A stretch of 64,000 nucleotides of DNA from NCBI GenBank assembly GCA_029207755.1, contig JARCOQ010000091.1, positions 124,001 through 188,000 on the forward strand, written 5' to 3'. Position 1 is the first letter of the stretch; each line of letters starts with the position of its first letter. The position numbers were made by a program, and so were the translations under genes. Positions 1 through 10,812 of the stretch are shown piece after piece. The DNA is from Chamaea fasciata (lineage: Eukaryota; Chordata; Aves; Passeriformes; Sylviidae). Under the pieces are notes generated by a model. That model was not told the DNA's origin. It worked only from the letters and a program-made list of their open reading frames with translations, and made no database searches.

Positions 1-3000
1 GGCTGTCCCTCTGGGGGCCCTGGCTGTCCCCTAGGTGTTCCTGGGGTGCCCTGGCTGTGCCTGGGGGTCCCTAGCTGTCCCTGGGGTGCCCTGGCTGTCC
101 CTGGGGGTGCCCTGGCTGTCCCCTAGGTGTCCCAGGGGTGCCCTGGCTGTCTTTTAGGTGTCCCTGGGGGTGCCCTGACTGTCCCCCTAGGTGTCCCTGT
201 GGGGGCCCTGGCTGTTCTCGGGGTTCCCTGACTGTCCCCTAGATGTCCCTGGCATTCGCCAAGGCGTGCCTGCGGGTGACTTGGCTGTCCCCTAGGAGTC
301 CCTGGGGGTGCCCTGCCTGTCCCCTAGGGGTACCTTGTCTGTCCCTGGGGTGCCCTGGCTGTCCCCTAGGTGTCCCCGGGGATGCCCTGGCTATCCCTGG
401 GGTGCCCTGGCTCTCCTTGGGGTGCCCTGGCTGTCCCTTATGTGTCCCTGGGGGTGCCCAGGGTGTCCCTGGGGTGCCTTGCTGACCCCTAGGTGTCCCT
501 GCGGGTGCCCTGCCTGTCCCCTAGGTGTCCCTTGGGGTGCCCTGGCTGTCCCTTAGCTATCCCTGGGGGTGCCCTGGCTGTCCCTGGGGGTCCCTGGCTG
601 TCCCATAGGTGTCCCTAGGGGTGCCTTGTCTGTCCCTGGGGGGGCCCTGAGGGTACCCTGGTGTCCCTGGGAGGGCCCTGGCTGTCCCCTAAGTGTCCCT
701 GGGGGTGCTCTGGTGTCCCTGGGGATGACCTGGCTGTCCCCTAGCTCTCCCTGGGGGTGCCCTGGGTGTCCCTGGGGTGCCCTGGCTGTCCCCTAGGTGT
801 CCCTGGGGGTGCCCTGGCTGTCCCTGGTGTGCCCTAGCTGTCCCCTACGTGTCCCTGGGGGTGCCCCGGCTGTCCCTGGGGGTGCCCAGGCTGTCCCCTA
901 GGGGTCCATGGGGGTACCCTGGCTGTCCCCTATGTGTCCCTGGGGGCGCCCTGGCTGTCCCTGGGGTGCCCTGGCTGTCCCCTAGGTGTCCCTGGGGTGC
1001 CCTGGCTGTCCCCTTGGTGTCCCTGGGGGTGCCCTGGCTGTCCCATAGGTGTCCCTGGAGGTGCCCTGGCTGTCCCCTTGGTGTCCCCGGGGATGCCCTG
1101 GCTATCCCTGGGGGGGCCCTGGCTGTCCCTGGGGTGCCCTGGCTGTCCCCTTGGTGTCCCTGGGGGTGCCCTGGCTGTCCCCTTGGTGTCCCTGGGGTAC
1201 CCTGGCTGTCCCTTAGATGTCCCTGGGGGTGCCCTGGCTCTCCTTGGGGTGCCCTGGCTGTCCCTTATGTGTCCCTGGGGGTGCCATGGTGTCCCTGGGG
1301 TGCCTTGCTGTCCCCTAGGTGTCCCTGGGGGTGCCCTGGCTGTCCCCTAGGTCTCCCTTGGGGTGTCCTGGCTGTCCCCTAGGTGTCCCTGGGGGTGCCC
1401 TGGGTGTCCCTTGGGTGCCCTGGCTGTCCCCTAGGTATCCCGGGGGGTGCTCTGGCAATCCCCTAGGTGTCCCTGGGGGTGCCCTGGGTGTCCTAGGGGT
1501 GCCCTGGCTGTCCCCTTGGTTTCCCTGGGGGTGCCCTGGGTGTCTTTGGGGTGCCCTGGGGGTGCCCTGGGTGTCCCTGTGGGTGCCCTGGGTTTCCCCT
1601 AGGTGTCCCTGGGGGTGCCCTGGCTGTCCCTGAAGTGCCCTGGCTGTCCCCTAGGTGTCCCTGGGGGTACCCTGGCTGTCCCCTTGGTGTCCCTGTGGGT
1701 GCCCTGGGTGGCCCTGGGGCGCCCTGGGCGTGCCCTTTCTGGCCCTGTGGGTGCCCTGGGTGTCCCTGGGGTGCCCTGGCTGTCCCCTCGGTGTCCCTGG
1801 GGGTGCCCTGGCTGTCCCCTAGGTGTCTCTGGGGGTGACCTGGCTGTCCCTGTGGGTGCCCTGCCTGTCCCCTTGGTGTCCTTGGGGGTGCCCTGGGTGT
1901 CCCTAGGGGTGCCCTGGCTGTCCTTAGGGTGCGGTGTCTGTGCGCTAGGTGTCCCTGGGGTGCCCTGGCTGTCCCCTAACGGTCCCTGGGGGTGCCCTGG
2001 CTGCCCCTGGGGTGCCCTGGCTGTCCCCTAGGTGTCCCTGGTGGTGCCCTGGCTGTCCCTGGGGATCCCTGGCTGTCCCCTAGGCGTGCCTGCGGGTGAC
2101 CTGGCTGTCCTCTAGGTGGTCCTGGGGGTGCCCTGCCTGTCCCCTAGGTGTCCCTGGGGTGCCCTAGCTTTCCTTGGGGTGCCCTGGCTGTCCCCTAGGT
2201 GTCCTTGGGGATGCCCTGGTGTCCCTGGGGGTGCCCTGTCTGTCCCCTAGGTGTCCCTGGGGGTGCCCTGGGTGTCCCTGTCAGGGCCCTGGCTGTCCCT
2301 ATGTGTCCCTAGGGGTACCTTGTCTGTCCCTGGGGGGGCCCTGGCTGTCCCTCTGGGGGCCCTGGCTGTCCCCTAGGTGTCCCTGGGGTGCCCTGGCTGT
2401 GCCTGGGGGTCCCTAGCTGTCCCCTAGGTGTCCCTGGGGTGCCCTGGCTGTTCCTGGCTGTCCCCTTGGTGTCCTTGCGGGTGCCCTGGGTGTCTTTCGG
2501 GTGCCCTGGGGGTGCCCTGGCTGTCCCTGGGGGTGCCCTGTCTGTCCCCTAGGTGTCCCGGGGGTGCCCTGGCTGTCTTTTAGGTGTCCCTGGGGGTGCC
2601 CTGACTGTCCCCTAGGTGTCCCTGTGGGGGCCCTGGCTGTTCTCGGGGTTCCCTGACTGTCCCCTAGATGTCCCTGGCATTCGCCAAGGCGTGCCTGCGG
2701 GTGACTTGGCTGTCCCCTAGGAGTCCCTGGGGGTGCCCTGCCTGTCCCCTAGGGGTACCTTGTCTGTCCCTGGGGTGCCCTGGCTGTCCCCTAGGTGTCC
2801 CCGGTGATGCCCTGGCTATCCCTGGAGTGCCCTGGCTCTCCTTGGGGTGCCCTGGCTGTCCCTTATGTGTCCCTGGGGGTGCCCAGGGTGTCCCTGGGGT
2901 GCCTTGCTGTCCCCTAGGTGTCCCTGCGGGTGCCCTGCCTGTCCCCTAGGTGTCCCTTGGGGTGCCCTGGCTGTCCCTTAGCTATCCCTGGGGGTGCCCT

Positions 3001-4680
3001 GGCTGTCCCTGGGGGTCCCTGGCTGTCCCATAGGTGTCCCTAGGGGTGCCTTGTCTGTCCCTGGGGGGGCCCTGAGGGTACCCTGCTGTCCCTGGGAGGG
3101 CCCTGGCTGTCCCCTAAGTGTCCCTGGGGGTGCTCTGGTGTCCCTGGGGATGACCTGGCTGTCCCCTAGCTCTCCCTGGGGGTGCCCTGGGTGTCCCCTA
3201 GGTGTCCCTGGGGGTGCCCTGGCTGTCCCTGGTGTGCCCAAGCTGTCCCCTACGTGTCCCTGGGGGTGCCCTGGCTGTCCCTGAGGGTGCCCTAGGGGTG
3301 CCCCGGCTGTCCCTGGGGGTGCCCAGGCTGTCCCCTAGGGGTCCCTGGGGGTACCCTGGCTGTCCCCTATGTGTCCCTGGGGGCGCCCTGGCTGTCCCTG
3401 GGGTGCCCTGGCTGTCCCCTAGGTGTCCCTGGGGGTTCCGTGGCTGTCCCCTAGGTGTCCCTGGGGGTGCCCTGCCTGTCCCCTAGGTGTCCCTGGGGTT
3501 GCCTTGGCTGTCCCTTAGGTGTCCCTGGGGGTGCCCTGCCTGTCCCCTAGGTGTCCCTGGGGGTGCCCTGGCTGTCCCCTAGGTGTCCCTGGGGGTGCCC
3601 TGCCTGTCCCCGAGGTGTCTCTGGGGGTGCCCTGGCTGTCCTTGGGGTGCTCTGGCTGTCCCCTAGGTGTCCCTGGAGTACCCTGACTGTCCCCTAGGTG
3701 TCCCTGGGGGTCCCTGGCTGTCCCCCAGTTGTCCCTGGGGGAGCCCTGGCTGTCCCTAGGGTGCCCTGCCTGTCCCCTAGGTGTCCCTGGGAGTGCCCTG
3801 GCTGACCCCTGGGTGTCCCTGGGGTGCCCTGGCTGTCCCTGGGGTACCCAGGCTTTCCTTTAGGTGTCCGTAGGGGTGCCCTGGCTTTCCCGTAGTTGTC
3901 CCTGGGGTGCCCTGGCTGTCCCTTTGGTGTCCCTGGAGGTGCCCTTGCTGTCCCTTGGGGGGCCCTGGGTGTCCCCTGAGGGGGCCCTGGCTGTCTTCTA
4001 GGTGTCCCTGGGGGGCTCTGGCTGTCCCCTAGCTGTCCCTGGGGTGCCCAAGCTGTCCCTGGGGTTCCCAGGCTTTCCTTTAGGTGTCCCTGGGGGTGCC
4101 CTGGCTGTCCCCTAGGTGTCCCAGGGCTGCCCTGGCTGTCCCATAGGTGTCCCTGGGGGTGCCCTGGCTGTTCCTTAGGTGTCCCTGGGGTGCCCTGGCT
4201 CTCCCCTAACGGTCCCTGGGGGTGCCCTGGCTGCCCCTGGGGTGCCCTGGCTGTCCCCTAGGTGTCCCTGGTGGTGCCCTGGCTCTCCCTGGGGTGCCCT
4301 GGCTGTCCCCTAGGTGTCCCTGGGGGTGCCCTGGGTGTCCCTGTCAGGGCCCTGGCTGTCCCTTTTGTGTCCCTAGGGGTACCTTGTCTGTCCCTGGGGG
4401 GGGCCCTGGCTGTCTCTGTGGGGGCCCTGACTGTCCCGTAGTTGTCCCTGGGGTGCCCTGGCTGTTCCTTAGGTGTCCCTGGGGGTGCCCTGGCTGTCCT
4501 TTAGGTGTCCGTAGGGGTGCCCTGGCTTTCCTGTAGTTGTCCCTGGGGTGCCCTGGCTGTCCCTTTGGTGTCCCTGGAGGTGCCCTTGCTGTCCCTTGGG
4601 GGGCGCTGGCTGTCCCTGGGGTGCCCTGGCTGTCCTTTAGGTGTCCCTGGGGGTGCCCTGGCTGTCCCCTAGGTGTCCCT
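1..4680. repeat. Minisatellite block 1 (CCTAGG family)
   Basis: Continuous degenerate tandem repeat. The commonest unit is 31-32 bp and contains CCCCTAGGTGTCCCTGGGG; 20-21 bp half-units lacking the CCTAGG part are interspersed. Each unit holds the palindrome CCTAGG and facing CCC/GGG runs. Unit length is not a multiple of three, so the frames cycle and are cut by the TAG inside CCTAGG; the proline/glycine/leucine-rich open frames are not genes. A secondary order is visible: the stretch starting near 243 recurs near 2668 (offset 2425) and again near 32477 and 41210. Confidence 0.95.
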
Positions 4681-4920
4681 GCCTTGCTCGTATCCTCGAC
4701 TCCGCCTCCGGCGCCATGGTGACACCCCTCCCAGTCTGGACCAGTGTGGCCACACCCCCTCCCCTGGGGCCATTAGACCCATCCCAGTACAGACCAGTAA
4801 GGCACCGTGTGCCCACCATCGACCCCCACACGCCTGCCAGTTCGTCCCAGTCCACTCCCCGTCCATCCCAGTTCTCTCTGATCACCCTCCCAGTGCTCCC
4901 AGTCCATCCCAGTCCCGCAG

Positions 4921-4981
4921 GTGCTGGTGCTTGTGGCTTGATCAGCTGGTGCCTGTCCGCAACGTGGAGCGGGTCAAATGA
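4921..4981 (+). other. Exon-like segment 1 of spacer module
   Basis: A pyrimidine tract and CCCGCAG acceptor precede 61 nt ending at a TGA. In the second frame they encode CWCLWLDQLVPVRNVERVK followed by stop. The segment is almost invariant in all seven spacer modules, but so is its intronic surrounding, so conservation only reflects recent duplication. I do not recognise the peptide. It could be the relic of a terminal exon captured with the module. The opposite strand also has an open frame here, so strand is uncertain. Confidence 0.25.
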
Positions 4982-5269
4982 GGCCTCAGGGGGAGGGGGG
5001 GGGCGGATTTTGGGGGTCCTGGGGGTCCCGAGTTGTCCTGGAGGGGTTTGGGGGGTTTTGGGGGGTCTGCGGGGAGTCTCAAGGGGCTGCTGTGGGTGTT
5101 TTTGGGGGGGCTTCGGGAGGTTTGGGCGGCCCATTTGAGGCATCAAAGGAACCTGAGGAGGGTTTTGCGGGCTCCTGGAGGTCGGGGGGGCCCTGGGGGT
5201 GGTTTGGGGGGCACTGGGGGGTTCCAGCCCGTGACCCCCCCCCGTTTTTGACCCCCCCCCCCCCCCGAG

Positions 5270-5369
5270 CTGTTTCGGTCTCATCGACGCCCTCCTGAAG
5301 CCCAAGGGGGGGTGGGCGCTGGGCCCCCCCCGCTGCCCCCTCCCCTGCCACCCCCGCGACGCCCTGCAG
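5270..5369 (+). other. Exon-like segment 2 of spacer module
   Basis: A 100-nt segment follows a poly-C tract and CGAG acceptor and ends at a perfect donor, CAG|GTGAGG. The first-base-offset frame reads CFGLIDALLKPKGGWALG and continues open to the donor, with a cysteine/proline-rich end. Copies: 9343-9442, 29355-29455, 36223-36322, 43686-43785, 48452-48551, 54622-54722. Five are exactly 100 nt. Those at 29355 and 54622 have one extra C in a C run, which breaks the frame, so at least those are dead. No family recognised. Confidence 0.3.
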
Positions 5370-5702
5370 GTGAGGGACCCCCAAAAACCCCTCCCCGGAC
5401 CCCAAATTCACCCCTGGGACCCCAAAAAACCCCCAAAACCTCTCCCCGGACCCCAAATTCAGCCCTGAGGCCCCAAAAAACCCCCAAAAACCCCTCCCCA
5501 TGAACCCCAAATCCACCCCTGGGACCCCCCAAAACCTCCCCAGGACCCCAGATCCACCCCGGGACCCCCAAATCCATCCCTTGGACCCCCAAAAACCCCC
5601 AAATCCATCCCTGGGACCCCCCAAAACCTCCCTCCAAACCCCAAATTCACCCCTCGGACCTCCAGAATCCCTCCACAGGACCCCTCAGGGGTCGTTCCCC
5701 AC

Positions 5703-5765
5703 GAAAAAGGGCGGGAAACGTGAGGGGAGAAAAAGGGCGGGAAACGTGAGGGGAGAAAAAGGGCG
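5703..5765 (+). repeat. 26-bp repeat with E2F-like sites (S1)
   Basis: Two full 26-bp units plus a partial third. Each full unit contains GGGCGGGAAACGTGAGGGG. GGCGGGAAA (5710-5718 and 5736-5744) matches the consensus E2F half-site; the third unit is degenerate. Equivalent repeats lie in every spacer module; S3 (about 29790-29878) has one extra unit, and in S2 and S7 the first unit reads TGCGGGAAA instead. Confidence 0.8.
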
Positions 5766-6000
5766 GGATCAAGTGGAGGGGATCAATGGAATTTTGGGGG
5801 GGGTCAGCGACGCTGAGGAAGGATCAATGGAATATTGGGGGGGCATCAATGACATTGGGGGGATCAGTGACATTCGGGTGGGGATCAATGATGCTGTGGG
5901 GGGGTCGATATCAGCTCGGGGGGCGGCCATGGGTTTTTGGGGGGACGCAACGCAGGCATCCGTGCTGGGTTTGGAGCGGGGGGGCCCCTTCAACCTCTGG

Positions 6001-8762
6001 GGGGGCCCTGGCTGTCCCCTGGCTGTACCTGGGGGTGCCCTGGCTGTCCCCTAGGTGTCCCTGGGGATGCCCTGGAGACCCTGGGGGTGCCCTGGCTGTC
6101 CCTGGGGTGCCCTAGCTGTCCCCTAGGTGTCCCTGGGGGTGCCCTGGCTGTCCCCTTGGTGTCCCTGGGGTACCCTGGCTGTCCCTTAGATGTCCCTGGG
6201 GGTGCCCTGGCTCTCCTTGGGGTGCCCTGGCTGTCCCTTATGTGTCCCTGGGGGTGCCATGGTGTCCCTGGGGTGCCTTGCTGTCCCCTAGGTGTCCCTG
6301 CGGGTGCCCTGCCTATCCCCTAGGTGTCCCTGGGGTTGCCTTGGCTGTCCCCTAGGTGTCCCTGGGTGTGCCCTGGTGTCCTTGGGGTGCTCTGGCTGTC
6401 CCCTAGGTGTCCCCGGAGTGCCCTGACTGTCTCCTAGGTGTCCCTGGGGGTTCCCTGGCTGTCCCCTAGGTATCCCGGGGGGAGCCCTGGCAATCCCCTA
6501 GGTGTCCCTGGCGGTGCCCTGGGTGTCCTAGGGGTGCCCTGGCTGTCCCCTTGGTGGCCCTGGGGGTGCCCTGGGTGTCCCTGGGGTGCCCTAGCTGTCC
6601 CCTAGGTGTCCCTGGGGGTGCCCTGGCTGTCCCCTATGTGTCCCTGGGGTGCCCTGGCTGTCCCTGGGGTGCCCTGGCTGTCCCCTAGGTGTCCCTGGGG
6701 TGCCGTGGCTGTCCCCTAGGTGTCCCTGGAGGTGCCCTGGCTGTCCCCTAGGTGTCCCTGGGGGTGCCCTGGCATTCCCTGGGGTGCCCTGCCTGTCCCC
6801 TAGGTGTCCCTGGGGGTGCCCTGGCTGTCCCCTAGGTGTCCCTTGGGGTGCCCTGGCTGTCCCCTAGGTATCCCTGGGGGTGCCCTTGCTGTCTCTGGAG
6901 TGCCCTGCCTGTCCCCTAGGTGTCCCTGGGGTGCCCTGTCTGTCCCCTATGTGTCCCTGGATGTGCCCTGGCTGTCCCCTTGGTGTCCCCGGGGATGCCC
7001 TGGCTATCCCTGGGGGGGCCCTGGCTGTCCCTGGGGTGCCCTAGCTGTCCCCTAGGTGTCCCTGGGGGTGCCCTGGCTGTCCCCTTGGTGTCCCTGGGGT
7101 ACCCTGGCTGTCCCTTAGATGTCCCTGGGGGTGCCCTGGCTCTCCTTGGGGTGCCCTGGCTGTCCCTTATGTGTCCCTGGGGGTGCCATGGTGTCCCTGG
7201 GGTGCCTTGCTGTCCCCTAGGTGTCCCTGCGGGTGCCCTGCCTATCCCCTAGGTGTCCCTGGGGTTGCCTTGGCTGTCCCCTAGGTGTCCCTGGGTGTGC
7301 CCTGGTGTCCTTGGGGTGCTCTGGCTGTCCCCTAGGTGTCCCCGGAGTGCCCTGACTGTCTCCTAGGTGTCCCTGGGGGTTCCCTGGCTGTCCCCTAGGT
7401 ATCCCGGGGGGAGCCCTGGCAATCCCCTAGGTGTCCCTGGCGGTGCCCTGGGTGTCCTAGGGGTGCCCTGGCTGTCCCCTAGGTGTCCCTGGGGGTGCCC
7501 CGGCTGTCCCTGGGGGTGCCCAGGCTGTCCCCTAGGTGTCCCTGGGGGTACCCTGGCTGTCCCCTATGTGTCCCTGGGGTGCCCTGGCTGTCCCTGGGGT
7601 GCCCTGGCTGTCCCCTAGGTGTCCCTGGGGTGCCGTGGCTGTCCCCTATGTGTCCCTGGGGGTGCCCTGGCTGTCCCCTAGGTGTCCCTGGGGTGCCGTG
7701 GCTGTCCCCTTGGTGTCCGTGGGGGTGCCCTGGCTGTCCCCTAGCTGTCCCTGGGGGTGCCCTGGGTGTCCTTGGGGTGCCTTGGCTGTCCCCTAGGTGT
7801 CCCTGGGGGTGCCCTGGAGGTCCCCTAGGTGTCCCTGGGGGTGCCCTGGCTGTCCTTGGGGTGCACTGGCTGTCCCCTAGGTGTCCTTGGGGGTGCCCTG
7901 GGTGTCCCTGGGGCGCCCAGGCTGTCCCCTTGGGATCCCTGGAGTACCCTGGCTGTCTCTTATGTGTCCCTGGCTTTCCCCTAGGTGTCCCTGGGAGTGC
8001 CCTGGCTGTCCCTGGGGTGTCCTGGCTGTCCCCTAGGTGTCCCTGGGGATGCCCTGGCTGTCACCTTGGTGTCCCTGGGGCGCCCTGGGAGTGCCCTGGC
8101 TGTCCCTGGGTTGCCCTGGCTGTCCCCTAGGTGTCCCTGGGGTGCCCTGCCTGTCCCCTAGGTATCCCTGGGGGTGCCCTGGCTGTTTCTGGAGTACCCT
8201 GGCTGTCCCCTTCGTGTCCCTGGGGGTGCCCTGGGGGTGCCCAGGCTGTCCCCTAGGTGTCCCTGGGGGTACCCTGGCTGTCCCCTATGTGTCCCTGGGG
8301 TGCCCTGGCTGTCCCCTAGGTGTCCCTGGGGTGCCGTGGCTGTCCCCTAGGTGTCCCTGGAGGTGCCCTGGCTGTCCCCTAGGTGTCCCTGGGGGTGCCC
8401 TGGCATTCCCTGGGGTGCCCTGCCTGTCCCCTAGGTGTCCCTGGGGGTGCCCTGGCTGTCCCCTAGGTGTCCCTGGGGGTGCCCTGGCTGTCCTTGGGGT
8501 GCTCTGGCTGTCCCCTTGGTGTCCCTGGGGGGTGCCATGGCTGTCCCCTAGGTGTCCCTGGGGGTGCCCTGGAGGTCCCCTAGGTGTCCCTGGGGGTGCC
8601 CTGGGTGTCCCTGGGGGTGCCCTGGCTGTCCCTGGGGGTGCCCTGGCTATCGCCTAGGTGTCCCTGGGGGTGCCCTGGCTGTCCCCTAGGTGTCCCTGGG
8701 GGTGCCCTGTCTGTCCCCTGGGTGTCCGTGGGGGTGCCCTGGCTGTCCCCTAGGTGTCCCTG
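6001..8762. repeat. Minisatellite block 2
   Basis: Same CCTAGG minisatellite family between modules S1 and S2. The order of variant units matches 36958 onward and 44420 onward, so these blocks are paralogous copies rather than independent amplifications. No gene seen. Confidence 0.95.
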
Positions 8763-9980
8763 CCTCGCTCGTATCCTCGACTCCGCCTCCGGCGCCATGG
8801 TGACACCCCTCCCAATCTGGACCAGTATGGCCACACCCCCTCCCCTGGGGCCATTAGACCCATCCCAGTACAGACCAGTAAGGCACCGTGTGCCCACCAT
8901 GGACCCCCACACGCCTGCCAGTTCGTCCCAGTCCACTCCCCGTCCATCCCAGTTCCCTCTGATCACCCTCCCAGTGCTCCCAGTCCATCCCAGTCCCGCA
9001 GGTGCTGGTGCTTGTGGCTTGATCAGCTGGTGCCTGTCCGCAACGTGGAGCGGGTCAAATGAGGCCTCAGGGCGAGGGGGGGGCGGATTTTGGGGGTCCT
9101 GGGGGTCCCGAGTTGTCCTGGAGGGGTTTGGGGGGTTTTGGGGGGTCTGCGGGGAGTCTCAAGGGGCTGCTGTGGGTGTTTTTGGGGGGGCTTCGGGAGG
9201 TTTGGGCGGCCCATTTGAGGCATCAAAGGAACCTGAGGAGGGTTTTGCGGGCTCCTGGAGGTCGGGGGGGCCCTGGGGGTGGTTTGGGGGGCACTGGGGG
9301 GATCCAGCCCGTGACCCCCCCCGTTTTTGACCCCCCCCCGAGCTGTTTCAGTCTCATCGACGCCCTCCTGAAGCCCAAGGGGGGGTGGGCGCTGGGCCCC
9401 CCCCGCTGCACCCTCCCCTGCCACCCCCGCGACGCCCTGCAGGTGAGGGACCCCCAAAAACCCCTCCCCAGACCCCAAATTCACCCCTGGGACCCCGAAA
9501 AACCCCCCAAACCTCTCCCCGGACCCCAAATTCACCCCTGAGGCCCCCAAAAAACCCCCAAACCCCTCCCCATGAACCCCAAATCCACCCTTGGGACCCC
9601 CCAAAACCTCCCCAGGACCCCAGATTCACACCGGGACCCCCAAATCCATCCCTTGGACCCCCAAAACCCCCAAATCCATCCCTGGGACCCCCCAAAACTC
9701 CCCTCCAAACCCCAAATTCACCCCTCGGACCTCCAGAATCCCTCCACAGGACCCCTCAGGGGTCGTTCCCGACGAAAAAGTGCGGGAAACGTGAGGGGAG
9801 AAAAAGGGCGGGAAACGTGAGGGGAGAAAAAGGGCGGGATCAAGTGGGGAGATCAGTGGAATATTGGGGGGGGTCAGTGACGCTGAGGAAGGATCAATGG
9901 AATATTGGGGGGGCATCAATGACATTGGGGGGGTCAGTGACACTCGGGTGGGGATCAATGATGCTGTGGGGGGGTCGATA
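8763..9980. repeat. Spacer module S2 (CpG-island-fused type)
   Basis: Same module as S1 through the GATATCAG motif, but the 86-bp tail is missing and a CpG island follows directly. It shares diagnostic changes with S7: TTTCAGTCTC at exon-like segment 2, a 9-C poly-C run, GTGCGGGAAA in the first 26-bp unit, and GATCAGTGG in place of GATCAATGG. It forms one subtype with S7. Confidence 0.9.
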
Positions 9981-10356
9981 TCAGAGGTTATCAGAGGAAA
10001 TCGCCGCCGCCGTCCTCCCGTGCCCAGAGCCCCGGCAGGACCCCAGCGCAGCTCCGGCTGCAGGCGGAGCAGGAGCGGCTCCTGCCGCCCGCAGCGATCC
10101 CGGTCCCGATCCCGACCGCAACGCCAGGTTGGGCCTCAGGCCCCGAGACCCACAGCCCGCCCGCCGGGGGGGGCCGCACCGCTCGGGAGCCGCAGCCGAC
10201 ACTGACAGGACCCGAACCAGAACGCCCGCTCCCATTCCCGGCCCCGCCTGGCTCCGCGCAGGGCCGCGAGCAACCTCGGCTCGGCTCGGCTCGGCTCGGC
10301 TCAGCTGCGAGGGGCGGGGCGGGGTCGCGTGCGATGGTCCCGCCCCCAAGCCGGGG

Positions 10357-10620
10357 CGTGCTCGGGTCGGAGCCGGGGCGGGCTCGGGGCGGAGCCGGGG
10401 CGGGCTCGGGGCGGAGCCGGGGCGGGCTCGGGGCGGATCCGGGGCGGGCTCGGGGCGGAGCCGGGGCGGGCTCTGGGCGGAGCCGGGTCGGGCTCGGGGC
10501 GTGGCCGGGGCGGGCTCGGGGCGGAGCCGGGGCGGGCTCGGGGTGGGCTCGGGGCGGAGCAGGGGCAGAGCCGGGGCGGGCTCGGGGCGGGGCCGGGGCG
10601 GAGCCGGGGCTCAGTGAGGC
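10357..10620 (+). repeat. 22-bp GC-box tandem array, copy 1
   Basis: About a dozen units of 22 bp, each with two Sp1-type GGGGCGG boxes (within GAGCCGGGGCGGGCTCGGGG), slightly degenerate. The array gives more than 20 potential Sp/KLF sites in 260 bp immediately upstream of the CCAAT boxes. Confidence 0.85.
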
Positions 10621-10773
10621 GGGGCCGGAGGCAGCCGGGGCCGGGCAGTACCGGGGGCGCGGCTTCAGGGGCGCGGGGCGGGTCCCAAGTGCACGGCGCC
10701 GGGACCCCACCGGGGCGTTCCTCACCGAGCCCATAGAGCAGCAGCTACTTCCGCCACCCTTTTGAATCCCCGC

Positions 10774-10812
10774 GATTGGCGGGCTCGCTGAGGCATCGGC
10801 AGTGCTGATTGG
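10774..10812 (-). promoter_or_regulatory. Paired inverted CCAAT boxes (NF-Y-like)
   Basis: Two GATTGG hexamers (CCAATC on the minus strand) start exactly 33 bp apart, about three helical turns. Such spacing is characteristic of NF-Y-driven cell-cycle promoters. A TTTGAA lies 8 bp before the first box. Both boxes are conserved in copy 2 at 56058 and 56091. Confidence 0.55.

Larger units (their letters stand above)
4681..6000. repeat. Spacer module S1
   Basis: First of seven copies of a non-minisatellite module embedded in the arrays. In order: a pyrimidine-rich intron-like part with CCCAGTCCATCCCAGTCCC; exon-like segment 4921-4981; a G-rich tract (about 4984-5230); a 15-C run; exon-like segment 5270-5369; a C/A-rich repeat with CCCCAAATTCACCCCTGGGA-like units (about 5375-5690); 26-bp repeats (about 5703-5765); a GATCAATG/GGGGGG-rich segment (about 5770-5914); and a tail (5915-6000) found in S1 and S3-S6 but not in S2 or S7. 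Confidence 0.9.

Noticed and set aside
777..1382. 201-codon open frame rich in PGCPLGVPGG-like motifs, and many similar frames in all minisatellite blocks
   Set aside because: Unit length is 31-32 or 20-21 bp, so frames rotate. All three forward frames give similar Pro/Gly/Leu/Val/Cys strings and end at the CCTAGG TAG. Not collagen-like or any real protein.
1..4680. Telomeric or rDNA repeat
   Set aside because: No TTAGGG runs and no 18S/28S or 5S-like sequence found; the unit is CCTAGG-based.
9385..10617. 410-codon open frame on the plus strand
   Set aside because: It runs from a C-rich module through a 26-bp repeat into a GC-box array; composition changes with each repeat and it crosses a promoter. 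Stop depletion by GC-rich repeats explains it.
9991..10734. 247-codon Ala/Pro/Arg-rich frame on the minus strand (and 55260-56018)
   Set aside because: It is the complement of the 22-bp GC-box array (22 bp rotates the frame) in a CpG island; no splice sites or recognisable domain.
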